Of a DNA stretch of 64,000 nt, positions 25,510-34,424 are shown piece after piece. The translations under genes were made by a program, and so were the position numbers. The notes beneath the pieces are model-generated. The model was not told where the DNA came from, did not search any database, and was given only the letters and a program-made list of their open reading frames with translations. The stretch's first letter is position 1. Every line of letters begins with the position of its first letter. Location: positions 1-64,000 of the forward strand of contig JAVHLI010000010.1 in the NCBI GenBank assembly GCA_031082185.1, given 5' to 3'. The stretch comes from a bacterium (GTDB lineage: Bacteria > Sysuimicrobiota > Sysuimicrobiia > Sysuimicrobiales > Humicultoraceae).

Positions 25510-26556
25510 ATGGGCGTGAACGTCAGGAGATCTCACCCAAACCTCTCCGACGTGGCACGCGATGCCGGCGTTTCCCAGTCCACGGTGTCCCGCGTGCTCA
25601 ACAACAGCGCACCGGTGCGTGAAAGCGTCCGGGCGCGCGTTGTTGCCTCCCTCACCTCCCTGGGCTATGAGCCACCTCCCGCGCGTCCGAACGCCTCTGC
25701 CCTGCAGGGCGCCGTCGTTCTCCTGGTTCCCGACATCCTGAACCCCTTCTTTGCTGAGATCGCGCGGGGTGTTCAAGACGAGGGAGGCATGGACGGGTCC
25801 ATGACCGTCCTGGTTGATACGACCGAGGACCCGGCGCGAGAAGAACAGATCCTTCGTGCGCTGACCGGACAGGCAATCAGCGGTGCCATTATCTGCGGCT
25901 CCCGCCTCTCCTTCGAGCAGCTGGTTTCTGTGCGCAGCCGCCACAGGATGCCGATGGTTGTGCTGAATCGGTGCATCCGGCACCCTGGGATTCCCTGTGT
26001 GACCGTTGACTCCGAAAACGCTACTTACCGCGCGACGCGTCACCTCCTTGATCTGCATCACACCCGCATCGCCTGTATATCCGGACCGAATACCTCCGAG
26101 GCCTCACAGGCGCGGCGGCGCGGAATTGTGACTGCTCTGGCTGAAGCAGCGCTCGACTTGCGGCCCGAATTGTGTGTCAGCAGTCTGCCGAACGTGAGCG
26201 GGGGGTTTCTGGCGATGAGTTCACTGCTGGCGCAGCCACCGGTGGACCGCCCAACCGCCGTGATTGTCTACAACGACATCATGGCCTTTGGCGTCCTGCA
26301 CGCCGTGCGGGCACACCGCCTGCGGGTGCCAGAGGATATCTCCGTCATCGGCTTCGACGATATCGCGATGGCGGCTCACGCGGACCCGCCCCTGACGACC
26401 ATTGCTCAACCCAAGTACCGCATGGGCCGCCTGGCGATGCAGCTCCTGCGCCGCATAATTCAGGGGCAGCCGCTTCCCGGCGAGGGCTACTCGCTGATGG
26501 AGAGCCCGCTGACCGTTCGCGAATCCACTGGGCCCGCGCCCGCCGGCAACGCATAG
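25510..26556 (+). CDS. LacI-family transcriptional regulator
   Basis: A 348-residue repressor. The N-terminal helix-turn-helix and hinge are exact for LacI (LSDVARDAGVSQSTVSRVLN), followed by a periplasmic-binding-protein-like sensor: VPDILNPFFAEIARGVQ, the 70-residue-spaced RRGIVTALAEA region, IVYNDIMAFGVLHAVRAH and VPEDISVIGFDDIAMAAH. It is expected to sense a sugar-like effector and control the surrounding uptake cluster. It follows the methyltransferase gene by 69 bases, and that gap contains a direct repeat GAATAGT ... GAATAGT. Confidence 0.93.
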   Translation: MGVNVRRSHPNLSDVARDAGVSQSTVSRVLNNSAPVRESVRARVVASLTSLGYEPPPARPNASALQGAVVLLVPDILNPFFAEIARGVQDEGGMDGSMTVLVDTTEDPAREEQILRALTGQAISGAIICGSRLSFEQLVSVRSRHRMPMVVLNRCIRHPGIPCVTVDSENATYRATRHLLDLHHTRIACISGPNTSEASQARRRGIVTALAEAALDLRPELCVSSLPNVSGGFLAMSSLLAQPPVDRPTAVIVYNDIMAFGVLHAVRAHRLRVPEDISVIGFDDIAMAAHADPPLTTIAQPKYRMGRLAMQLLRRIIQGQPLPGEGYSLMESPLTVRESTGPAPAGNA

Positions 26557-26560
26557 AGCG

Positions 26561-27577
26561 ATGTCACCCTGGGAACGGTTCGTTGTGGTTGCGCGGGGCG
26601 GGCAGGCCGACCGGGTGCCCGTCGCGTTGATTGTGGATAGCCCCTGGCTGCCCGGTCACGCCGGCATCGACACCCTGGACTACTTTCTCCGGCCCGACGA
26701 GTGGCTACGCATCAACCTGGGGCTGAGCGACCGGTTTCCCGAAGTGGCCTGGATTCCCGGGTTATGGGTCGAGTACGGCATGGCAATCGAACCGTCCGCC
26801 TTCGGCGCGCGCGTGCTATGGCATCACGACCAGCCGCCGTCCATTGAGCCAGTGAGGGGCGGTCTTGCCGTGCTCGTCGAGATGGAACCCCCTGATCCGT
26901 GGCGACACGGCCTGATGCCGTTGGTCCTGCAGCGCTACGCCGACGCAGAACGTCGGTTGTTGCCGGAGGGCGTCAAAGTGCAGGTGGTTGCTGCGCGCGG
27001 CCCGTTCGCCGTGGCAGCGTGGTTGCTTGGTGTGAGCGAGTTCCTGATCGCGCTCAAAGTGGAACCCGACGCCAGCAGCCGTCTGCTCGATACTCTCACG
27101 GCGACTACGATCGCATGGCTGCGCGCGCAACTGAACGTGCTCCGCGCACCCGAGGGCATCCTGCTGCTCGACGACATCGCCGGCATGCTCTCGCCGGTGA
27201 TGTTCGAGCAGTTTGCCCAACCGCGTCTTTCCCGCATATTTCGTGAATTCGGCGGACTGGTCAAGATCTTCCACAACGACACTCCCTGCGCGCATCTCGC
27301 CGGGCCTATGTCCACGCTTGGTCTCGATGTGTTCAACTTCAGCCACACCATGGACATTGCCGACCTCCAAGCGAAGATGCCGGGGGTTGCGATGATGGGC
27401 AACGTTCCACCGCTGGATGTAATGGCGCGCGGCACACCGGCGGAAGTGGCGGTTTGGGCGCAGGAGTGCGTACGCAAGACCGGCGGAAGGGGCCTGATCC
27501 TATCTGCGGGTGGAGGTGTCAGCCCAGGAACGCCGCCCGAGGCGATCGATGCACTTGTCCAAGCAGCGGGAGGATGA
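26561..27577 (+). CDS. UroD-family protein, divergent
   Basis: A 338-residue UroD-fold protein from MSPWERFVVVARGGQADRVP. The region equivalent to the HxC zinc motif reads FHNDTPC (His238, Asp240), so the thiol ligand is lost, and the C-terminal block is SAGGGVSPGTPPEAI rather than an HNIQ type. It resembles 82-1164 in having Asp at this position. It begins five bases after the LacI stop and overlaps the cupin gene, so the three are probably one transcript. Reaction unknown. Confidence 0.78.
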   Translation: MSPWERFVVVARGGQADRVPVALIVDSPWLPGHAGIDTLDYFLRPDEWLRINLGLSDRFPEVAWIPGLWVEYGMAIEPSAFGARVLWHHDQPPSIEPVRGGLAVLVEMEPPDPWRHGLMPLVLQRYADAERRLLPEGVKVQVVAARGPFAVAAWLLGVSEFLIALKVEPDASSRLLDTLTATTIAWLRAQLNVLRAPEGILLLDDIAGMLSPVMFEQFAQPRLSRIFREFGGLVKIFHNDTPCAHLAGPMSTLGLDVFNFSHTMDIADLQAKMPGVAMMGNVPPLDVMARGTPAEVAVWAQECVRKTGGRGLILSAGGGVSPGTPPEAIDALVQAAGG

Positions 27578-27602
27578 AGATGACCGGGAGGATGAAGATG
27601 AC
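27567..27602 (+). repeat. Tandem 18-bp duplication of a ribosome site and start region
   Basis: CGGGAGGATGAAGATGAC occurs twice head to tail (27567-27584 and 27585-27602). Each unit contains GGGAGG and two in-frame ATG codons, giving four possible starts (27574, 27580, 27592, 27598) for the cupin gene. In each unit the second ATG is six bases from GGGAGG. Confidence 0.9.
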
Positions 27603-28029
27603 AAGGTATGTTTTCAGTACCACCGACACCGTGCGGTATCGTCTCCCGACCCACACCAATGATCTGATCATGGATCGCGCTGAGGCGGAGACCTCTGAGG
27701 CCTTTGTCGTCACGTTGGAACCAGGCGAGTCCACGCCCCAGCACTCCCATCACGACACGGAGCAAGTCTTCTATGTCATGGAGGGCGTTGGAGTCCTGCA
27801 AATCGGTGAGACGCCGGAATCCTACCCCGTGAATCCTGGGGACCTGGTTCGCATACCCCCGCATACGATACACAAGATCGCGTGCACCGGCCCGCAGCCG
27901 GTGCGCTATCTGGCTGTCGACGCCTTCGTGGGTGGGAGACCCAAAGATGAACCCACCTGGGACATCCACATGAGGGCCGTGTGCGAGATGAACGGCTGGG
28001 ACTTCGACCGGGTACGGTCTGAGAAGTAA
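27580..28029 (+). CDS. Single-domain cupin protein
   Basis: About 150 residues with both cupin motifs: GESTPQHSHHDTEQVFYVMEG and NPGDLVRIPPHTIHKI, giving the His/His/Glu and His metal-ligand pattern. Small cupins serve as isomerases, dioxygenases, lyases or effector sensors; the substrate is not predictable. The start is ambiguous because of the duplicated ribosome site; an ATGA overlap at 27574 and ATGs at 27580 and 27598 are all possible. It lies between the second UroD-like gene and the binding-protein gene, suggesting a role on the imported carbohydrate-like compound. Confidence 0.83.
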   Translation: MTGRMKMTRYVFSTTDTVRYRLPTHTNDLIMDRAEAETSEAFVVTLEPGESTPQHSHHDTEQVFYVMEGVGVLQIGETPESYPVNPGDLVRIPPHTIHKIACTGPQPVRYLAVDAFVGGRPKDEPTWDIHMRAVCEMNGWDFDRVRSEK

Positions 28030-28136
28030 GACTTCTGTAGGAGGAGGAGGTGGGGCCCGACGGCAGACACGGTGGTGTTCGGTTTCGGCACGGGAGCACC
28101 ACCTCTGAGTGAGGTGGGAAGAATGGAGGTGCACAA

Positions 28137-30092
28137 ATGAAGGGCAAACGGCATCGCCTCGTGATCCTCACGATTGCCATTCTCGCGCTGTGCGCGGGCA
28201 CCTATGCCCCTACGCCCACGCACGCCCTGGCGCAGGCGCCCAAGTACAAGGAAGCGCCCATGCTCGCCGAACTCGTGAAGGCCGGAAAGCTTCCGCCTGT
28301 GGGCCAGCGCCTGCCCGAAGACCCACTCGTCGTTGAGACCTTTGAGAGCATAGGTCAGCACGGAGGCATGTGGCGCCGTGGGTTCCTGGGGCCCGGTGAC
28401 TTCAACAACTACCATCGCGTTGTGTACGATGCGCTCGTTCGCTACTCGCCGGACGGCACAAAGGTTGATCCAAAGCTGGCATCGAAAGTCGAACCTTCCA
28501 AGGATTTCACTTCCTGGACGGTCATACTCCGCAAGGGTGCTAAGTGGTCGGACGGCACCCCGTTTACCGCCGACGACATCATGTTCTGGTACAACGATGT
28601 GCTTCTGAACAAGGACCTTACGCCTGCCATCCCGTTCTGGATGAGGAACAAGGACGGCTCGACCGTTGTGGTTGAGAAGATCAACGACAACACGGTCCGC
28701 TGGGTGTACAGGGAACCCAACACTACGTTTCTGATGGAGCTGGCCAACAAGGACAGCGGCGATCGGGTCTACGCGGTCTTCCTCCCGTCCAACTACCTCA
28801 AGCAGTTCCACGTCAAGTACACCGACAAGGCACAGTTGGATCGCATGGCTGCCGATGCCAAGTTCAGGACCTGGGTGGAACTCTTCGCCGCAAGGAACCA
28901 CCCGCCGGAAAACCCGATGCGCCCCACCATGGCGGCATGGGTTCCCGTGACGCGCGTAAGCGACCAGATGTTCATCCTGCGGCGCAACCCGTACTTCGTG
29001 GGCGTGGACAAGGCAGGCAACCAGCTTCCCTACATAGACTTCATCCAGTTCAAGTTCTTTACCGATGCCGTTTCCCTGAACATGGCGGCGATTGCCGGGC
29101 AACTGGACCTGCAGGAACGGCACATCAGCCTGGCCAACTACCCCGTGTTCAAAGAGCAGGAGAAGAAGGCGGGCAAGTACCGTATTATTCTGTGGCCAAC
29201 CTTCGGCGGCACGGATGCCTCCGTTAGCATCAACCAGACCTTCGCCAAGGACCCCGACCTGGCCAAGTTGTTCCAGAACAAGGACTTTCGTATCGCCATG
29301 TCGCTCGCCATCAACCGCAACGAGATCAAGGAGTCCGCGTTCCTCGGCCTGGGCGAACCTCGTCAGCCCGTAGCTGCGCCGTGGCACCCCTACTATCCGG
29401 GCGATGCCTACGCGAAGAAGTACACCGAATACCGGGCGGACGAGGCCAACAGGATGCTGGACAGGATCGGCCTGGACCGAAAGGACGCGGAAGGATTCCG
29501 TCTCTTTCCCGGCACCACCAGGCGCGCTACGATCGAACTCTCCGTGGTCCCCGCGTTCGGCCCCTGGCCCGACATAGCGCAGTTGGTCGCCAAAGACTGG
29601 GAGCGGGTCGGCATCAGGACCATCGTGCAGGTTCGCGACCGCTCGCTGCATTTCACGATGCGGCAGGCCAACGATCTACAGGTGGAGATTTGGAATCAGG
29701 ACACCTCGGGCTTCCCGTTCACGGGTGTGCCCAAGTACGATCCGCGGTCTCTCCTCTACGGAACGCTAACCACAGGGCCGCTGTGGAAGCAGTGGTACGA
29801 TACAGGGGGAAGGGAAGGCGTTGAGCCTCCAGCTGAGACCAAGAGGATCGTCGAACTCATCGACAGGGGCAAGACGGTCGGCCCCAGGGATCAGGTCAGG
29901 ATCGCCCAGGAGATATTCAAGATCTGGGTGGATAACATGTACGAGATAGGAATCATCGGATTGACGCCGATGATTCAGGGAGTCGTAGTGGCCAACGTGA
30001 GGATGCGCAACGTCCCTGACAAGCTGGGCAATGACTGGCCGCTGCGCACGCCGGGAAATGCGCGCCCCGAGACGTTCTTCTTCAAGAAGTGA
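28137..30092 (+). CDS. Large family-5 solute-binding protein
   Basis: A 651-residue binding protein, longer than the usual 500-550. Signal peptide MKGKRHRLVILTIAILALCA, cleaved near HALAQA. The segment VETFESIGQHGGMWRRG followed by DFNNYHRV is typical of the large sub-branch of family-5 proteins often linked to oligosaccharide or glycoside import (AgpA of Sinorhizobium is a known sugar-transporting member of this superfamily). WTVILRKGAKWSDGTPFTAD and NPYFVGVDKAGNQLPYID also fit. Clear ribosome site GGAGGTG. First gene of a complete five-gene importer. Confidence 0.9.
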   Translation: MKGKRHRLVILTIAILALCAGTYAPTPTHALAQAPKYKEAPMLAELVKAGKLPPVGQRLPEDPLVVETFESIGQHGGMWRRGFLGPGDFNNYHRVVYDALVRYSPDGTKVDPKLASKVEPSKDFTSWTVILRKGAKWSDGTPFTADDIMFWYNDVLLNKDLTPAIPFWMRNKDGSTVVVEKINDNTVRWVYREPNTTFLMELANKDSGDRVYAVFLPSNYLKQFHVKYTDKAQLDRMAADAKFRTWVELFAARNHPPENPMRPTMAAWVPVTRVSDQMFILRRNPYFVGVDKAGNQLPYIDFIQFKFFTDAVSLNMAAIAGQLDLQERHISLANYPVFKEQEKKAGKYRIILWPTFGGTDASVSINQTFAKDPDLAKLFQNKDFRIAMSLAINRNEIKESAFLGLGEPRQPVAAPWHPYYPGDAYAKKYTEYRADEANRMLDRIGLDRKDAEGFRLFPGTTRRATIELSVVPAFGPWPDIAQLVAKDWERVGIRTIVQVRDRSLHFTMRQANDLQVEIWNQDTSGFPFTGVPKYDPRSLLYGTLTTGPLWKQWYDTGGREGVEPPAETKRIVELIDRGKTVGPRDQVRIAQEIFKIWVDNMYEIGIIGLTPMIQGVVVANVRMRNVPDKLGNDWPLRTPGNARPETFFFKK

Positions 30093-30106
30093 TAGAAGTG
30101 ATACGC

Positions 30107-30149
30107 GGCGGCGGGCGGCAACCGCACCATACCGGTGCTGCCCGCCGCC
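30107..30149 (+). terminator. Strong stem-loop between binding-protein and permease genes
   Basis: GGCGGCGGGC (30107-30116) pairs perfectly with GCCCGCCGCC (30140-30149), with an inner GCACC/GGTGC pairing. No T-run follows. Such hairpins after a binding-protein gene usually stabilise its mRNA or partly terminate transcription, so more binding protein than permease is made. Confidence 0.6.
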
Positions 30150-30174
30150 TGACTGAAGGCGAGGTCTAGTCTCG

Positions 30175-31161
30175 GTGCTGCGAGTCATTGTCCAACGCCT
30201 GCTCCTCCTGCCGGTCCTGCTCCTGGTATTCTCGATTCTGGTCTTCGTGTTGGTGCAGGCGCCGCCGGGTGACTTCCTGACCAGCTACGTCTCAATGCTG
30301 GCGGCATCCGGCTCCTCGGTGGACATGGCGCAGGTCGAAGCGCTGAAGCATCAGTTTGGGCTCGACCAGCCGATCCACATCCAGTACGTCCGCTGGATGG
30401 AAAGCCTGCTCAAGGGGGACTTGGGTCTGTCCCTTGAGTATCAGCGTCCGAATCGAGAGTTGATAGGCGAATTCCTGCTGCTTACCGTCCTGCTTGCTCT
30501 CCTTTCCTTTATCTTCACGTGGATGATAGCGATACCGGCCGGCATCTACGCGGCGACTCATCCGCGCTCGTTTCTCGACTACGCGCTCGCTGTGCTGAAC
30601 TACGTCGGCGTGGCGACGCCCAACTTCCTGCTGGCGTTGGTCCTGATGTGGCTCGCCTTTTCCCATTTCGGTATCAGCATCACCGGGCTCTTCTCCCCCG
30701 AGTATGTTCAGGCGCCTTGGAGCCTGGAGCGCGTTGTTGATCTGCTCAAGCACATCTGGCTGCCGATGATCATCCTCGGCATTGCCGGAACAGCCCGCCT
30801 CACGCGCATTATGCGCGCCAACCTACTGGACGAGCTCAACAAGCCGTATGTTGTCACGGCGCGCGCAAAGGGGCTGTCGGAGTGGCGGCTCGTCCTTAAG
30901 TACCCGGTGCGTATCGCGCTGAACCCGCTGGTGAGCACCATTGGCTGGTACCTGCCGCAGCTCTTTTCAGGTAGCCTCATCGTCGCAACGGTGATGAACC
31001 TCCCCAACATCGGGCCTCTCCTGTTGCGTGCGCTGGTGAGTCAGGACATGTATCTGGCGGGCAGCATTCTGTTGATCTACTGCTTCCTCACCATCGTCGG
31101 CACGCTGATATCCGACGTCCTGTTGGCCTGGGCTGACCCGCGGATTCGCATGGAGGGTTGA
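30175..31161 (+). CDS. Opp-type ABC permease (OppB/DppB-like)
   Basis: A 328-residue permease. Features are LRVIVQRLLLLPVLLL (TM1), the VQAPPGDFLTSY motif, KHQFGLDQPIHIQYVRWM with GDLGLSLEY, and the EAA loop YVVTARAKGLSEWRLVLKYPV, then helices ending SDVLLAWADPRIR. GTG start. It is followed six bases later by the OppC-like gene. Confidence 0.93.
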   Translation: MLRVIVQRLLLLPVLLLVFSILVFVLVQAPPGDFLTSYVSMLAASGSSVDMAQVEALKHQFGLDQPIHIQYVRWMESLLKGDLGLSLEYQRPNRELIGEFLLLTVLLALLSFIFTWMIAIPAGIYAATHPRSFLDYALAVLNYVGVATPNFLLALVLMWLAFSHFGISITGLFSPEYVQAPWSLERVVDLLKHIWLPMIILGIAGTARLTRIMRANLLDELNKPYVVTARAKGLSEWRLVLKYPVRIALNPLVSTIGWYLPQLFSGSLIVATVMNLPNIGPLLLRALVSQDMYLAGSILLIYCFLTIVGTLISDVLLAWADPRIRMEG

Positions 31162-31167
31162 GACGCG

Positions 31168-32319
31168 GTGATTGGGAACCCACGGGCTGAGGAAGCCGTC
31201 GTTAAGCTCGCCAGGCCGATCACGTCCGAGGCCGAAGAGCGGGTCTCGCTGGCGTCCAACTGGCAGCTCATCTGGTGGCGTTTCAGGAAGCACCGCCTGG
31301 CGCTTGCAAGTTGCGCAGTGCTGATCGCCTTCTACGCCGTGGTGTTGTTCCCCGATTTCTTCAGCACCCTGCACCCCGAAGCCAGCGACGCGCGCATGGC
31401 CTTCATCCCCGCGCAGCGCTTCGGCTTCTTCGACGGCTGGCGACCCAGCCTATCATCGCCTGCGGTCATCGGGAAACGGAACCCCGTCACCCTGCGCATG
31501 GAGTGGCACATTGACGGGACGAAGAGGGTGCCCATCCGGCTGTTTACGCGCGGCTACAGATACAAGGTGCTGGGGCTCTTCGGTACAGACATCCACCTCC
31601 TGGGCACTGGGAACAGCACCCAAGACAGGGTGCATCTGCTCGGAACCGATCGGATGGGCCGCGATCAATGGTCGCGCCTGATGCACGGTACGCAAACCTC
31701 AATGACCGTGGGCCTGATCGCCGTCACGCTCAGCGTGATCCTGGGGGCCCTGCTGGGAGGCATCTCCGGCTATTTCGGTGGATGGTCGGACCTGGTCATA
31801 CAACGGCTGATTGAACTGCTGCAGTCCCTGCCCACGATTCCCATCTGGCTCGCCATGACCGCCGCGCTACCGCAGGACTGGCCGCCGCAGAAGGTGTTCT
31901 TCGCGATCACAGTCATCCTCGCGTTCATCGGCTGGACCACGCTCGGACGGGAGGTGCGCGGCCGGTTCCTGTCCCTGCGCGAGGAGGACTTCGTTCTCGC
32001 CGCCGAGCTGGCGGGATGCAGCCGGTTCCGCATCATCACGCGCCACATGCTGCCGGCCGTGGCCAGCCACATCATCGCCGCCAGCACCCTGGCCATCCCG
32101 GTGATGATTATCAGCGAGACGTCTTTGAGCTACCTTGGTCTGGGCATTCGACCGCCGGCGATAAGCTGGGGGGTGCTGTTGCAGGAAGCGCAGAACATCC
32201 AAACCGTCGCTAATGCGCCCTGGCTGCTTATCCCCGGCCTGCTCGTTATCGTCGCCGTGCTGGCGTTCAATCTTGTTGGAGACGGCCTGCGGGATGCCGC
32301 CGACCCCTATGGTAACTAG
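31168..32319 (+). CDS. Opp-type ABC permease (OppC-like) with large extracytoplasmic insert
   Basis: At 383 residues it is roughly 90 longer than typical C subunits. The extra length lies between TM1 (LASCAVLIAFYAVVLFP, about residues 49-65) and the conserved HLLGTDRMGRDQWSRL motif (near residue 155) and would be outside the membrane. After it come the usual helices, the EAA loop (FVLAAELAGCSRFRIITRHMLPA) and SYLGLGIRPPAISWGVLL. The insert probably docks the oversized binding protein of this system. GTG start; the stop overlaps the next gene by 11 bases. Confidence 0.9.
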   Translation: MIGNPRAEEAVVKLARPITSEAEERVSLASNWQLIWWRFRKHRLALASCAVLIAFYAVVLFPDFFSTLHPEASDARMAFIPAQRFGFFDGWRPSLSSPAVIGKRNPVTLRMEWHIDGTKRVPIRLFTRGYRYKVLGLFGTDIHLLGTGNSTQDRVHLLGTDRMGRDQWSRLMHGTQTSMTVGLIAVTLSVILGALLGGISGYFGGWSDLVIQRLIELLQSLPTIPIWLAMTAALPQDWPPQKVFFAITVILAFIGWTTLGREVRGRFLSLREEDFVLAAELAGCSRFRIITRHMLPAVASHIIAASTLAIPVMIISETSLSYLGLGIRPPAISWGVLLQEAQNIQTVANAPWLLIPGLLVIVAVLAFNLVGDGLRDAADPYGN

Positions 32320-33367
32320 ACAACAGAGTAGTCGGACCCACCCCCTCCTCTCGGTGCGGGATCTGAAGGTCCACTTCTTCATGGATGAGGGGATCGTCAA
32401 GGCCGTCGATGGGGTGTCCTTCGATGTCTTCCCCGGTCAGGTCTTCGGCATCGTCGGCGAGAGCGGATGCGGCAAGACTGTGGCCGTTAAGGCCATCCTG
32501 CGGATTGTCGAGCCGCCGGGACGCATCGTCTCGGGCGAGATCCTGCTTCGCCGGGCGCACTCCAGGCCCCACGACAACGACGACGAGCCCGTCCTGGACC
32601 TGGCCAAACTGGACCCCGGCGGCAAAGAGATGCGCAACATCCGCGGCGGAGAGATCGCCCTTATTCCCCAAGAGCCCATGGCGGCGTTCAGCCCGGTGCA
32701 CACGGTCGGCAATCAAGTCATCGAAGCAATTGCGCTGCACCAATCCGTGAGCGAAGCCGAGGCCCGCCGGGTGGCCGCGGGATTGTTCCGTGACGTCGGA
32801 ATCCCCGCCCCCGAGCAGCGGTTGGACAATTACTCCTGGCAGTTGAGTGGCGGCCTGCGCCAGCGGGCTATGATCGCCATGGCACTCTCGTGCAATCCGC
32901 TGCTGCTGATTGCCGACGAACCCACCACGGCAGTGGACGTTACCACCCAAGCCCAGGTGCTGCGTCTGCTACGGCAACTCCAGGAGAAGCGCAATTCCGC
33001 CATCGTCTTTATCACCCACGACCTGGGAGTCATCGCCAATACGGCAGATTACGTGCTGGTGATGTACCTCGGCCTGGTGATGGAGCAGGGCCCTGTGGAC
33101 GGCATCTTCCACGCGCCCAAACATCCCTATACGCAGGCGCTGCTACGATCCATTCCGAGCATCCGCTCGACACCACGGGTCAATCTTCCAACGATCAGCG
33201 GTTCGATTCCGCATCCGTTCAACCGTCCCCGTGGCTGTCCGTTCCATCCGCGCTGCCTGCACTTCATGCCCGGGACATGCGACCGGCAGGTTCCGACCCT
33301 GCGGCCGACCCCAGACGGGCACCTGGTGAGCTGTTTCCTACAAGATCAAGCGGAGGGGCGGACGTGA
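32309..33367 (+). CDS. Opp-type ABC ATPase (OppD/DppD-like)
   Basis: About 352 residues from [20 protein letters not shown]. Walker [12 protein letters not shown]-loop [17 protein letters not shown], signature [15 protein letters not shown], Walker [13 protein letters not shown] and H-loop IVFITHDLG are present, and the C-terminal oligopeptide/dipeptide domain with its Cys cluster ([15 protein letters not shown]) is intact. The frame is open upstream of 32309, but that part lies inside the permease gene. It overlaps the OppF-like gene by four bases. Confidence 0.93.
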   Translation: MVTRQQSSRTHPLLSVRDLKVHFFMDEGIVKAVDGVSFDVFPGQVFGIVGESGCGKTVAVKAILRIVEPPGRIVSGEILLRRAHSRPHDNDDEPVLDLAKLDPGGKEMRNIRGGEIALIPQEPMAAFSPVHTVGNQVIEAIALHQSVSEAEARRVAAGLFRDVGIPAPEQRLDNYSWQLSGGLRQRAMIAMALSCNPLLLIADEPTTAVDVTTQAQVLRLLRQLQEKRNSAIVFITHDLGVIANTADYVLVMYLGLVMEQGPVDGIFHAPKHPYTQALLRSIPSIRSTPRVNLPTISGSIPHPFNRPRGCPFHPRCLHFMPGTCDRQVPTLRPTPDGHLVSCFLQDQAEGRT

Positions 33368-34389
33368 CAGGACCTTCACAGGAAGCCCGGCCGCTGCTGG
33401 AGGTCAGGAACCTCCGCATGTATTTCCCAATCACGAAGGGCTTCATGCGCCGTGTTGTCGGGCACATCCGCGCGGTGGACGACGTCAGCTTCACTGTTGG
33501 GGAAGGCGAAACCGTCGGCCTGGTCGGTGAGAGCGGCTGCGGCAAGACAACCGCGGCCCGTTGCATCCTGCGCGCCTACACACCCACAGGAGGCGAGATC
33601 CTGTTTCAGACGACCGATGGCCCCGTCGTGGACCTGGCCGGGCTGCCGCGGCAGGATCTCCGCCCGCTCCGCTCGCAGATCCAGATGATCTTCCAGGATC
33701 CGTACGGCTCTCTCAATCCGCGCATGACGATCTTCGACACCGTGGGCGAGCCGCTGCTGGTCAGCGGAATGAAGGACCGCCGGAGGCGTGTCGAGCGTGT
33801 CGAGGAACTGCTGCAACTGGTCGGACTGCGGCCGGAGTACATGCAGCGCTTTCCCCACGCCTTCAGCGGTGGTCAGCGGCAGCGCATCGGCATTGCCCGC
33901 GCGCTGGCACTGAATCCTCGTCTCGTGGTCGCCGACGAGCCGATCTCCGCGCTGGACGTCTCCGTGCAGGCGCAGATCTTGAACCTCATGCTGGATTTGC
34001 AGCGCGAACTGGGTCTTACGTACCTGTTCATCGCGCACAACCTCAGTGTGGTCAAGCACGTCTGTGACCGGGTTGTTGTGATGTATGTGGGCAAGATCGC
34101 CGAGATGGCGACCACGCAGGAGCTGTACGACACGCCCAGGCATCCCTACACGGCGGCGTTGATGGCGGCGGTGCCCGTGCCCGACCCCCGTTACAAGACC
34201 GGCAACGTCGAACTGATGGGCGAAGTCCCGAGTCCGGCCAATCCGCCACCGGGCTGCTATTTCCACCCGCGCTGCCCCCACGCCGTCGACCTCTGCAGCA
34301 CGCACGCGCCGGCCCTTCGGGAAATCTCGCCTGGCCACTTCGTCAGTTGCCATCGCGCCGATGAACTGAAGCTGCCCGGGGTGGCGTGA
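33364..34389 (+). CDS. Opp-type ABC ATPase (OppF/DppF-like)
   Basis: About 341 residues starting at a GTG that overlaps the OppD-like stop. The insertion before Walker A ([20 protein letters not shown]) is characteristic of OppF. Walker [42 protein letters not shown], Walker [13 protein letters not shown] and FIAHNLSVV are complete, and the C-terminal [14 protein letters not shown] cluster is present. It completes this importer and could also power the ATPase-less Dpp-type cluster at 5.3-11.2 kb. Confidence 0.93.
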   Translation: MTGPSQEARPLLEVRNLRMYFPITKGFMRRVVGHIRAVDDVSFTVGEGETVGLVGESGCGKTTAARCILRAYTPTGGEILFQTTDGPVVDLAGLPRQDLRPLRSQIQMIFQDPYGSLNPRMTIFDTVGEPLLVSGMKDRRRRVERVEELLQLVGLRPEYMQRFPHAFSGGQRQRIGIARALALNPRLVVADEPISALDVSVQAQILNLMLDLQRELGLTYLFIAHNLSVVKHVCDRVVVMYVGKIAEMATTQELYDTPRHPYTAALMAAVPVPDPRYKTGNVELMGEVPSPANPPPGCYFHPRCPHAVDLCSTHAPALREISPGHFVSCHRADELKLPGVA

Positions 34390-34424
34390 GGCGCGGTCCC
34401 TGCCGTAGGACCCCACGGGCTCCG

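Noticed and set aside
27906-29651. 581-residue minus-strand frame
   Set aside because: Antisense shadow of the cupin and large binding-protein genes; high GC makes such frames long.
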